Positions 1-7,444 of a stretch of 28,773 nucleotides of DNA are shown here, one piece after another. The notes under the pieces were generated by a model that searched no databases, had not been told where the DNA came from, and saw only the letters and a list, made by a program, of their open reading frames with translations. Position 1 is the stretch's first letter. Each line of letters opens with the position of its first letter. This DNA is from DATFRX01 sp035630615. GTDB taxonomy: Bacteria; Actinomycetota; Actinomycetes; Propionibacteriales; Nocardioidaceae. The stretch lies in contig DASQKI010000118.1 in assembly GCA_035630615.1 (NCBI GenBank), forward strand, positions 1-28,773, read 5' to 3'. Made by a program: the position numbers and the translations under genes.

Positions 1-390
1 GGTGTCGACGACGATGTCCGCGCCGGCCCGGCCATCCAGCCGCGGGACACCGACGACCCGGGCGCCGATGCCGCGGGTCGGTACCGCGTCCGGGATCAGG
101 TGCGCGGCGTACACCCCACCTCCGGACACCCGGACCGCGACGAACCCGCGGCACGGTTTCACCGCCGCCGGGTCCGAGGCGGCGGCCACCGCGATCAGGC
201 ATTCCAACACACGATGACGGACGTACCCCCGGCTGAACTCCTTGCACCCAACCCGGTCGACGAGGAACCCAAACAGAGGTTGATCCAGCAGATCCGCTGC
301 CAGCTCGCTGCCTCGATCACCGCGCCGCCCACGAGCGGAGGCTCGCCGGCTGGCTAGCTGCTCTCCTTGGTGAATGTATTGGTCATCCAT
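1..390 (-). CDS. Partial hypothetical protein running off the left edge
   Basis: An open minus-strand frame runs from an ATG at 390 to the window edge (130 codons, no stop). Codons from about 320 downwards have strong G/C third positions, as in real genes of this window, and the translation shows a helical stretch (SELAADLLDQPLFGFLVDRV) followed by a beta-rich segment (GFVAVRVSGGGVYAAHLIPD). I do not recognise the family. The first ~25 codons are Arg/Ser-rich and overlap the end of the upstream gene by 37 bases in another frame, so the true start may be further in, or the gene may be a 5'-truncated remnant whose upstream part was lost. I could find no in-frame start with a convincing ribosome binding site. 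The coding call is moderate; the start is weak and the function unknown. Confidence 0.5.
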   Translation of the reverse strand, partial: MDDQYIHQGEQLASRRASARGRRGDRGSELAADLLDQPLFGFLVDRVGCKEFSRGYVRHRVLECLIAVAAASDPAAVKPCRGFVAVRVSGGGVYAAHLIPDAVPTRGIGARVVGVPRLDGRAGADIVVDT

Positions 391-863
391 GGCTGCCAGG
401 CGCCGGCTTGATCGCGTAGCCACCATTCGATAGTGATCGTGCCGTCGGGACTTGTCTTGATCATCCCGTCGTGCAGCACGTACTGGAAGCGAGCTGGGCC
501 CACCATGGTGAGGTTGTCGTCGGCCACCTCGCCCGAGTACCGATTGCCCGCATCGCTGTAGGGGCCGTTATTACTGAAGAAGATGATGCGGAACCTCTTC
601 TGCTCGGCGTCGTACATCCAATAGTTGACGCCCTTCTGGGCAGGTTCATCCCCGAAGACCACGTCGTACTCCTGCACCAGGAAGTAGCCGCCGTCGAGCC
701 AGGAGAAGGTCTCCCGGCTCCGGACGGGCACCCCCGGGCCGAGAACACTGTTGAGCGTGTGGTCCTCCGACTCCCATGTGCCCACCAGCGGCTGCAGGCG
801 CTTCAGCTCCGGGCTCGGGGGCGGCGCACCGAACTCGGCCGCCTCATGATTGTCACGCGTCAT
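354..863 (-). CDS. DUF1579-type lipocalin-like protein
   Basis: A 169-residue cytoplasmic protein without signal peptide or membrane segment. After a short N-terminal tail, the segment PELKRLQPLVGTWESEDHT (about residues 20-38) is the opening strand typical of DUF1579 / nitrobindin-like beta-barrel proteins (LxxLxGxW), and alternating Trp/Tyr/Phe beta strands follow (GGYFLVQEYDVVFG, RFRIIFFSNNGPYS, TITIEWWLRD). Members of this fold bind small hydrophobic ligands or heme, or are uncharacterised; no ligand can be assigned here. I chose the ATG at 863 because GAAAGGAG lies about 8 bases upstream, whereas the longer TTG start at 911 has no such site. It stands alone, with the HAF protein upstream on the same strand after ~150 bases. 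The fold is fairly secure, the function unknown. Confidence 0.8.
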   Translation of the reverse strand: MTRDNHEAAEFGAPPPSPELKRLQPLVGTWESEDHTLNSVLGPGVPVRSRETFSWLDGGYFLVQEYDVVFGDEPAQKGVNYWMYDAEQKRFRIIFFSNNGPYSDAGNRYSGEVADDNLTMVGPARFQYVLHDGMIKTSPDGTITIEWWLRDQAGAWQPWMTNTFTKESS

Positions 864-1013
864 AGCGGTACTCCTTTCACGTGGGTCGCCTCTCGCCTCT
901 GGTTCGTACAACTGGATTCCAGCGCGTGATTCATCGCGCGACTTCGAAATCCGGAACGCGCGGGTGCTCAGCCCGGTACGGACGTGGCGGCAGGCGTTCC
1001 GGCAAGCCCATCG

Positions 1014-2243
1014 TCATCCGGCCAGCGGGGTCGCGACGTAGGCGACGAATCGACCGTCGGAGGTTACGGCCTGGCCAGTGATCACGCCTGCGTTGTCAAT
1101 GTCATTCGCGGACGCGAGATGTCCGTCAAAGTCCGTCAGCTCGTTGAGGTCGACGATCTCGCCGTCTCGCCAAACGACGGCGTGGTCGCGGTGCTCGCGC
1201 TGACCGGTCACGGCCCTCGAGAACCCGACGACCACCCCGTCGTCATTGATGCCGAGCGCCTGGCCGTTCGGGTCGTCCCCGAGTGTGTCCAGATCATCCA
1301 TCCCAGACCGCGCGGTCCAGCGGAACGGTAGGGCATCGAACGCTCCATCGTTGACACCGGCCGTGTTGGCGAATCCCACGACCACACCATGGTTGTTGAT
1401 CGCCATCGGCGTGTTCCACGCCTCGGCGCCAAGGTCACCGAGGTCGATCGCTCGGCTCCGGCCGGGACTCCACAGCACGGCCGCCCGCGCGGTGAACCGA
1501 CCGACCGCCTGGTCGCAGCTTCCCGAGATTCCCACGATCTGTCCCGCATCGTTGATCGCCGTGGCCGCGCTGGCCGAGTCCTTACCAGGCAACGGTTTGA
1601 GCATCCGGATCTGGTCGCCATTCTGGGTATCCCAGGTCGCGGCAACGAACTGGAGTTCCTGCCCGCGACCAGAACACGACGGGTCCTCCTGACGCGTCTC
1701 GGCCCAACCGACCACTAGGCCTCGATCGTTAACGCCCGCAGCGAATCCGTGCGTACCGCCGAACGTCGGGAGCGCCCGCATTTCGTCGTTCTCCCACACG
1801 AACCCGCGGCACACGTGTCCGGTGGCCGACGGGAAGAACGCGGAGCAGCTCCACTGCTCGCCACGGGGGTCAATCTTGTCGATCTCGGACACGCCGACCA
1901 CGAGCCCACCGGTGTTCTTGTTTGGCCACAGCACCGCACTGTTCGGCCCGCCAAGCGTGTCTAAGTCAGTCGCCTCACCGTCGCGCCACAACGTCGCATG
2001 AACCACGCCGTCGCTCGTCACGTCGGTGACACCGGTAACCCACCCATTGTCCGAGATGCTGCTTGCACCGCTTCCCGTACCACCATCGGCCGGCTCCAGC
2101 ACGGTGATCTCGTACTCAATCTGAGACGCCTGGCCGGCGCTGTCGCGAACGACCGCCGGAGCGGAGGCCCCACCAGCGCCAACCGTCAGGGCGAGGACTA
2201 GGCCCCCACCAAGGGCGGCCACGCTGGCCTGATTGATGTTCAT
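1014..2243 (-). CDS. Secreted HAF-repeat protein
   Basis: A 409-residue secreted protein. Residues 1-28 form a signal peptide (Ala/Gly/Leu-rich, GGASA before the likely cleavage). The rest consists of repeats of the HAF type: a loop with INDxGxVVG character followed by a short Trp-containing strand pair. The clearest copies are near residues 63-71 (ISDNGWVTG), 171-179 (VNDRGLVVG), 230-238 (INDAGQIVG), 282-290 (INNHGVVVG), 332-340 (INDDGVVVG) and 381-390. Partner strands such as HATLWRDGEATDLDTLGG and AVVWRDGEIVDLNEL recur. HAF-repeat proteins are predicted extracellular beta-propeller-like proteins of unknown role. Two Cys pairs lie in non-repeat insertions (residues ~133-145 and 190-243). 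The ATG at 2243 has GGAAGGA about 6 bases upstream. Family call strong; no function is known. Confidence 0.9.
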   Translation of the reverse strand: MNINQASVAALGGGLVLALTVGAGGASAPAVVRDSAGQASQIEYEITVLEPADGGTGSGASSISDNGWVTGVTDVTSDGVVHATLWRDGEATDLDTLGGPNSAVLWPNKNTGGLVVGVSEIDKIDPRGEQWSCSAFFPSATGHVCRGFVWENDEMRALPTFGGTHGFAAGVNDRGLVVGWAETRQEDPSCSGRGQELQFVAATWDTQNGDQIRMLKPLPGKDSASAATAINDAGQIVGISGSCDQAVGRFTARAAVLWSPGRSRAIDLGDLGAEAWNTPMAINNHGVVVGFANTAGVNDGAFDALPFRWTARSGMDDLDTLGDDPNGQALGINDDGVVVGFSRAVTGQREHRDHAVVWRDGEIVDLNELTDFDGHLASANDIDNAGVITGQAVTSDGRFVAYVATPLAG

Positions 2244-2851
2244 GGTGATCCTTCCGTGTTAACTGGATTTGAAGCGGCCACAGGGAGGCATTTAGGCAGA
2301 GGCCAGCGGGCGTCTCGACGCTTTACGTATCGATGTAGCGGCCGCCCGCCCGAGCCAGCGGCGTTCTGCACCCGCGTTCGCACGGGACTCGCGAACCCGC
2401 CTGCCGAAAACACGCTCCCGGACCGTTGCCTGCGTGTCGACGATTCGGCGTACGCCCAATCCATCGCGGCGTCGGACACGAGAGTTCGCCGGCGATCGCC
2501 CGCCCGACATCGCCGGCTATGGGTACCCTGCCGTGTCCGAAGCGACGGCGGGTCCGGCTCGACGCCGCGCTGAGCGCCCTGGTTCAGCCCCAGGCCCGGT
2601 GGTTGACCGCGTGTCGTCCAGACCTACTGATGCCTTGGCCTAAGACGTCCGGTCCCAGTCGGCCGATAGCAATGCTGCCAGGCACCAGGACCTGACGGTG
2701 CATGGCGCGAACACCACACATTGGGCGCTCGAGGGTGGTGGAAGCGGCGCGGATAGCGAGGGTACGAACCGTACCGTTGAGCCGACCTGAGCTCGGAACA
2801 GCATGAGGGGGCAGTCTGTGGTCCGAATGCGGTCAGCGGCTAAATGGCAGG
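2244..2851. other. Non-coding or decayed stretch
   Basis: About 600 bases without a convincing gene on either strand: open frames here are short, lack ribosome binding sites and show no recognisable motifs. The bases next to 2243 must hold the promoter of the HAF gene, but I see no clear -35/-10 pair. The MMPL fragment that follows suggests this is decayed DNA. Confidence 0.4.
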
Positions 2852-3020
2852 CTGGCTCGAGCGTGTAGTTGCCGGCCTTGGCTGGTTGTTGGCGTCTGGC
2901 TGGTCGTGATCGTCTCGGCGTTCGTGGTGGGTGCCGACGCTGTTGGCGTACGAGGTCGATCCCGAGATCACGAGGAGAACCGAGTCGCAGCAAGCAGACG
3001 AACTGGTCCGGTGCTTCGAC
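2852..3020 (+). pseudogene. Frameshifted N-terminal fragment of an MMPL transporter
   Basis: Read on the plus strand, 2852-2930 encodes LARACSCRPWLVVGVWLVV and on to IVSAFVV. After a one-base frame change near 2930 the next frame continues PTLLAYEVDPEITRRTESQQ and then ADELVRCFD. Together these align with the N-terminus of the intact exporter at 3057-5252 (LARGCGDRPWLVLGVWLAV, then ATLLEFEGDTEITRTTESKR, then ADQILDEGF). Homology ends at about 3020. This is a dead 5' fragment of a second, paralogous MMPL gene, in inverted orientation and only 36 bases from the 3' end of the intact one. The similarity is strong but not identity, so this is a diverged paralogue rather than a recent copy. Confidence 0.85.
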
Positions 3021-3056
3021 TATTGCGGTCCTCCTACGCGTAGGTCGAGGGCGGGG

Positions 3057-5252
3057 TCAGCCTGGCACCGGTCCGGACGCGGCCGGTGTTGGTGGTGTTT
3101 TGGTGCCTTCGACGTGGACGTCGGGGAGCCAGGTCAGCCATGACGGCAGGTACCAGTTGCGCTTGCCCAGCAGCGTCATCGTGGCCGGGACCAGGACCGA
3201 GCGCACGATCGTGGCGTCGATCAGCAGCGCTACAGCGATGCCGAAGCCCATCTGTTGCAAGGGGATGGTGTCGCCCATCGCGAAGCCCCAGAAGACCGCG
3301 ATGATGATGAGCGCGGCACCGGTGATCAGGCGGGCGGTCGAGCCGATGCCGAACGAGATCGCCGTATCGGTGTCGCCGGTCTGGGCGTAGCGCTCGCGGA
3401 TCCGGCTGAGTAAGAAGACCTGGTAGTTCATCGAGAGGCCGAACAGGACGGCGAACAAGAACAGCGGCACCCAGGCGTCGATCGTCTCGGCCTCGCTCAG
3501 TCCCAAGAGCTGGTTGCCGATCCCCTCCTGGAAGACGATGACGAGCAGCCCGTAGGCGGCCCCGACCGACAGAAGGTTCATGCCGATCGCGGTCGCGGGG
3601 ACCACGATCGAGCGGAACGCGAGCGTGAGCAGAACGAAGCTGAGTCCGAGCACGAACAGGAGTACGAGCGGCAACCAGTAGTCCACGGTCTCGTGGTAAT
3701 CGAGCTCCTCGGCCGTGTCGCCACCCACATACACCTCGGCCTCCACCCCGGCAAACGCGTCGGGTACGGCGTCGCTGCGCAGCTCGCGGACGGCGTCGAT
3801 AGCCGCCTCTCCGTCGGGATTCCCCGCGATCGGCACCGTGACGTCGGCGACCGTGCCGGCCGGGTTGGTCTCCACGGTCGGCTCTCCGAAGATCGGGCGA
3901 TCCGCGAGCTCTCGCCCGAGCCGGTTGAGAGCGTCTTGCACGGCCGGCCCGTCGACGTCGCCGGCGACCGCGACGTCGACGGGCTCGATCGACTCCTTCG
4001 GAAACTCCTCGCGGAGCAAGAGGTAGCCCTGCTTGGACTCGAACCGGTCCGGCAACGTCGCGGCCCCCGAAGTGCCCGTGTCGAGTACCAGTACCGGGGC
4101 CGCCAGCGCGAGCAGCAGGCCGGCGGCGACCACCAGGCACACGACCGGACGCCGCATCACCCGAGCGAGCACGGCACCCCAAAAGCGGCCCTCCCGGCCC
4201 GCCCGCTCGGCCGCCCGCCCAAACAGGGGGATGCGAAGCGCGTTCACCCGGTCCCCCAGCAACGTGAGAACCGCGGGCAAGAGCGTCAGCGCCGCGATCA
4301 CTGCGACCACCCCCACCAGGATCGCGCCAGCGGCCAGACTGCGGAAGATCGTGCTCGGCACCAGCAGCAGCCCGCACATCGCCAGCACGAACGCGATCCC
4401 GCTGAACAGGACAGCCCGGCCGGCGGTCGCGCCCGCGGTAGCGATCGCGTCCGGCTTTTCCCTCCCCCGCGACCGTTCCTCCCGATACCGAGACAACGTG
4501 AACAGCGAGTAGTCGATCCCGAGCGCCAAGCCCATCCCGATCAGCATGTTTTGCGTGAACACCGACATGTCGTAGACCTGCGCCAGGACTGCCACCAGCG
4601 CCAGCGCCACCACGATCGATGTGATCGCCAGCATCAGCGGAACCAGACCCGCCACAACCGTCCCGAAGACGAGCAGCAAGATGACCAGCGCCACTGGGGC
4701 ACCGAAGAACAACTCGCCCTTCTTCAGATCCTCCAGCGACGCGGTGTCCTCGTCGGTGTCCGCCATCCACTCGCCCGTCACCGCCGCCCGAAAGCCCGGC
4801 TCGTCGTCGAGGCGCTGCACCGCCGCGACCACAGCGTCGACGTCATCCTCCCCATCGCTGCCGAGCGCCACCAACAGGGCAGTCGCGTCCCCATCTTGTG
4901 ACACCAGACTCCGGTCCTCGCCGTAGGTGACGACCCGGGTCGCACCCGCCGCACGCAACCCACCCGCTAAGGCATCAACCCGGGTACGCGTCGCACCCGC
5001 CTGCACGTCGCCGTCCTCGGCCCGCACGACGACCACCTCGGTGATCGCCTGCTCGTTCGTGGCCTCCCGTGGAAAACCCTCATCGAGGATCTGGTCTGCC
5101 CGCTTCGACTCCGTCGTCCTCGTGATCTCCGTATCTCCCTCAAACTCCAGCAGCGTCGCCACCACACCGAACCCGGCCACGATCACCGCCAGCCACACAC
5201 CCAAAACCAGCCAAGGCCGGTCACCACACCCCCGAGCAAGCCGCTCAGTCAC
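3057..5252 (-). CDS. MMPL/RND-family membrane exporter
   Basis: About 731 residues, the usual size for actinobacterial MMPL proteins (the family of ActII-3-type antibiotic exporters and mycobacterial lipid transporters). A first membrane helix (PWLVLGVWLAVIVAGFGVV) is followed by an extracytoplasmic domain containing the family signature DTEITRTTESKRADQIL. A block of helices follows with the conserved GMGLALGIDYSLFTLSRYRE segment, then a second external domain and a second helix block with LFGLSMNYQVFLLSRIRERY and LLIDATIVRSVLVPA. Substrate unknown; proton-driven export is the family mechanism. The GTG at 5252 is preferred because VTERLARGCGDRPW matches the usual family start; an ATG at 5282 is the alternative, with poor spacing to a ribosome site. 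A short leader ORF overlaps this GTG. The divergent ArsR-type regulator is a plausible controller. Confidence 0.93.
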   Translation of the reverse strand: MTERLARGCGDRPWLVLGVWLAVIVAGFGVVATLLEFEGDTEITRTTESKRADQILDEGFPREATNEQAITEVVVVRAEDGDVQAGATRTRVDALAGGLRAAGATRVVTYGEDRSLVSQDGDATALLVALGSDGEDDVDAVVAAVQRLDDEPGFRAAVTGEWMADTDEDTASLEDLKKGELFFGAPVALVILLLVFGTVVAGLVPLMLAITSIVVALALVAVLAQVYDMSVFTQNMLIGMGLALGIDYSLFTLSRYREERSRGREKPDAIATAGATAGRAVLFSGIAFVLAMCGLLLVPSTIFRSLAAGAILVGVVAVIAALTLLPAVLTLLGDRVNALRIPLFGRAAERAGREGRFWGAVLARVMRRPVVCLVVAAGLLLALAAPVLVLDTGTSGAATLPDRFESKQGYLLLREEFPKESIEPVDVAVAGDVDGPAVQDALNRLGRELADRPIFGEPTVETNPAGTVADVTVPIAGNPDGEAAIDAVRELRSDAVPDAFAGVEAEVYVGGDTAEELDYHETVDYWLPLVLLFVLGLSFVLLTLAFRSIVVPATAIGMNLLSVGAAYGLLVIVFQEGIGNQLLGLSEAETIDAWVPLFLFAVLFGLSMNYQVFLLSRIRERYAQTGDTDTAISFGIGSTARLITGAALIIIAVFWGFAMGDTIPLQQMGFGIAVALLIDATIVRSVLVPATMTLLGKRNWYLPSWLTWLPDVHVEGTKTPPTPAASGPVPG

Positions 5253-5304
5253 CACACACCCCCAGACCGGAGCACAATGCATCCTGCCGCGCGATCGTAA
5301 GCAT
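5245..5304 (-). CDS. Putative 19-residue leader ORF overlapping the MMPL start
   Basis: An ATG at 5304 preceded by the strong ribosome site GGGAGGGAC opens a 19-codon frame (MLTIARQDALCSGLGVCGD). Its TGA (5247-5245) lies just inside the likely GTG start of the MMPL gene (5252-5250), in another frame. The MMPL start itself lacks a good ribosome site. The arrangement fits translational coupling or leader-peptide control of the exporter. No homologue is recognised, so it could be chance. Confidence 0.35.
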   Translation of the reverse strand: MLTIARQDALCSGLGVCGD

Positions 5305-5929
5305 CGTCCCTCCCATTGGCTCGATGACGGCCAGCCATACCAGACTTGCCGATACGCGCACTCTTCAGTGACTATTCAAGGACGATCGAATCCTCGGCCG
5401 CCCTCGGACGAAGGTGCGGGGCTCGCAAAGCCACAGAAAACCGTCGGTGTCCGGACCGCGCTAAAACGGGGAACTAAGTCTCTCTGCCATAGACGTCCTG
5501 ACGTCCTCTGTTCGGACGTCGCCACTGGCGTCAGCCGGATTGGTCGGTGATTTCAGCCAGCGACTGGCGTGAACGTACCGAGGTCACACGCTAGGAATCC
5601 AACTCATCTGAGCCGATGATGCTTCCCTCGCCATGGCGGTGCGGGCCGCCACTCTCGGTGGTCAGGCAAAACTTCGACCGGATCCCGCACTCGCCCCTGG
5701 CCAGTTGATCCGAGTCGTGGATCCCGCTGGGGGCTCGTTATGTCTATACAGCCTTGTTCTCCTGCGACATTCGGATGCGTGGCGACCATGTGGAGGCGGT
5801 GCACTGCACTCCGGTGGAGGTACGGATCCGCCGGCGAGCCCCACATGACGACTACAACGGTTGGGAGCTGTCATTCGCCGTCGCCGACCTATCGGTCGTT
5901 GCCAGGCACATTCGTTCCTGTCCGAATCG
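5305..5929. other. Divergent intergenic region between exporter and regulator
   Basis: About 620 bases with no supported gene. It separates the exporter (minus) from the ArsR-type regulator (plus), so it should hold the exporter's promoter and any operator. Three copies of GACGTC lie close together at 5492, 5500 and 5515, and CACTGGCGT/GACTGGCGT copies lie nearby (5522-5575). These repeats are candidate binding sites only. Confidence 0.35.
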
Positions 5930-5958
5930 TTGAGTGGACCGGCAGACAGGCTTAGCCT
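5930..5958 (+). promoter_or_regulatory. Leaderless sigma-70-type promoter of the regulator
   Basis: TTGAGT (5930-5935), a 17-base spacer, and TAGCCT (5953-5958, fits TANNNT). The GTG start codon begins 7 bases after the -10 box, which places the transcription start at the start codon itself; there is no ribosome site. This fits leaderless transcription, common in actinobacteria. Confidence 0.65.
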
Positions 5959-5964
5959 TCCGGT

Positions 5965-6990
5965 GTGATCGAGTTTCGCCTCACGGCCGATGCACTGGGT
6001 AACACCCGGTTCGGATATTCGCCGTTGGCCGAGGTCGCCTGCAGCCTGCGGGTGCTGGGCGCTGGTCCGCCGGGTGACTATGTGTTGCGGCCATGGGTCC
6101 GAGAGGTCGCGGACAGTCTGCAAACCGTCGACATGGAGCTGCTCGGTGCGGTGGCACCGCCCGGTGACTTCGCGCCGGAGTTCATGTTCGCGTGGTCGAC
6201 CGATCCGGCGGTCACGATCGAAAACCAGCTGGAGGTTCTCGCGGCGATCCCTTGGGACGACGTGTACTCCGATATTCGGCAGGTCTGGCGGGATCGTACG
6301 CCGCCGCGCTGCCTAACGGATGCGTGCGGCGACGCCGGCTCTGGCTGTCGCCGCCTCGCCGATGTGATCTGGGATTACTGGCAGGTTGCGATCGCGCCCT
6401 ATTGGACCCGCATCCGTGCAGCCATCGAAGACGACGTGTCCTATCGGGTCCGCCAGGTACTCGAAGGCGGCATGTTTGGGCTGCTCCAGGACCTTCATCC
6501 CGAGCTGACACTGAGCGACGGTTCTCTTCTGATCGACAAGCAGCACCACCCCGACGCCCACTACTCTGAAGGCGATCTCACCCTGTTGCCCTCGGTCTTC
6601 GTCTGGCCAAACCTAATTCTCGGCCACGAAACCCCCGGCCGGTTCGAGCTGACCTACGCGGCACGTGGAATAGGCCGGGTGTGGGAGGGACTCGCCAGCG
6701 GAACAAGCACCAGCGGCGACCCGCTGGGCACGTTGATCGGCCGAACCCGGGCCCGAATTCTCCGAAACGTCGACCTCCCCATGACCACCACACAGCTGGC
6801 CCGAGCATTGGATCAGAGCCCAGGCACAGTCAGCGCCCACCTCTCAGTGCTCCGCACAAACGGACTCCTCACCGCCCGCCGCAGCGGTCGATCCGTGCTC
6901 TACGGACGCACCGAACTCGGCTCGTCCATCGTGGCCGCGACGCCTGCTCCTGAAGAGAACGACGCCCCGGCTCATCACACTGCCGTATAG
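5965..6990 (+). CDS. DUF5937/ArsR-type transcriptional regulator
   Basis: A 341-residue regulator. The large N-terminal part (residues 1-~240; MIEFRLTADALGNTRFGYSP start, ending in PSVFVWPNLILGHETPGRFE) matches the DUF5937 architecture that actinobacterial ArsR-like regulators carry ahead of a winged helix. The C-terminal helix-turn-helix (about residues 255-315) reads TTTQLARALDQSPGTVSAHL, then SVLRTNGLLTARRSGRSVLY, the ArsR recognition helix and wing. The role of DUF5937 is not known; it may sense a ligand. No cysteine metal-site pattern of classical ArsR is visible in the recognition helix. The GTG start sits 7 bases from a TANNNT box (leaderless). The divergent exporter is the obvious candidate target, but that is inference. 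Confidence 0.88.
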   Translation: MIEFRLTADALGNTRFGYSPLAEVACSLRVLGAGPPGDYVLRPWVREVADSLQTVDMELLGAVAPPGDFAPEFMFAWSTDPAVTIENQLEVLAAIPWDDVYSDIRQVWRDRTPPRCLTDACGDAGSGCRRLADVIWDYWQVAIAPYWTRIRAAIEDDVSYRVRQVLEGGMFGLLQDLHPELTLSDGSLLIDKQHHPDAHYSEGDLTLLPSVFVWPNLILGHETPGRFELTYAARGIGRVWEGLASGTSTSGDPLGTLIGRTRARILRNVDLPMTTTQLARALDQSPGTVSAHLSVLRTNGLLTARRSGRSVLYGRTELGSSIVAATPAPEENDAPAHHTAV

Positions 6991-7215
6991 ACGCCCACAC
7001 CCGGGCCTTAGCCTCGCGTTGCGGACTATCGGATTCGCTCTTCATCGAATCGTCGAAGCCGGCGTGCATCGGCTTGATAACCCGCGGTCTGTAACTCCAC
7101 CTGCATGGTCGTCTGGTGCGAGCCGTGACCGCATTCCGTGTCATTAGTGACAGGGTCGGCTCTCAAGAGGGCATCGTGCTTGGTGTGACGTTTCCGCAGG
7201 TCAGACGCCGATTCG

Positions 7216-7270
7216 TGGAGCGAACCGGACTCGAACCGGCGACCCCCTGCTTGCAAAGCAGATGCCGCTC
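7216..7270 (-). pseudogene. 3' half of tRNA-Ala(UGC), att-like remnant
   Basis: On the minus strand the anticodon stem and loop (loop TTTGCAA with anticodon TGC), a five-base variable region, a T arm (GCCGG-TTCGAGT-CCGGT) and the 3' acceptor strand TCGCTCC plus A are all intact. The D-arm side is represented only by GAGCGGCA, and no matching 5' acceptor (GGAGCGA) exists upstream. It is thus a truncated tRNA, as left at the far end of elements that integrate into tRNA 3' halves. The ten bases TGCAAAGCAG from the anticodon arm occur again at 7278-7287. No functional tRNA can form. Confidence 0.8.
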
Positions 7271-7401
7271 AACGCTGTGCAAAGCAGCGGATTGAGCGTG
7301 AAACGGCCGAGCGCAAGACGAAAGTTATGGGCTCACTGACCACACCGTCTTCAGAACCCCGCTCCCGCAACCTTAACGGTCGCGTTCTGCCGTCCGTCGG
7401 C

Positions 7402-7439
7402 TGATGTGCGACACATCTCCGTCAGGTGATGTGCGACAT
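7402..7439. repeat. Repeated end motif of an IS481-type element
   Basis: The 12-mer TGATGTGCGACA occurs at 7402-7413 and 7428-7439, just outside the transposase stop. Such TGTCGCACATCA-type repeats are typical of the ends of actinobacterial IS481-family elements. A matching end on the other side of the transposase was not found. Confidence 0.6.
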
Positions 7440-7444
7440 CTGGG

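Noticed and set aside
3693..4901. Long plus-strand frame opposite the exporter
   Set aside because: Its composition (Arg/His/Gln-rich, no motifs) and position show it is the antisense of the MMPL gene.
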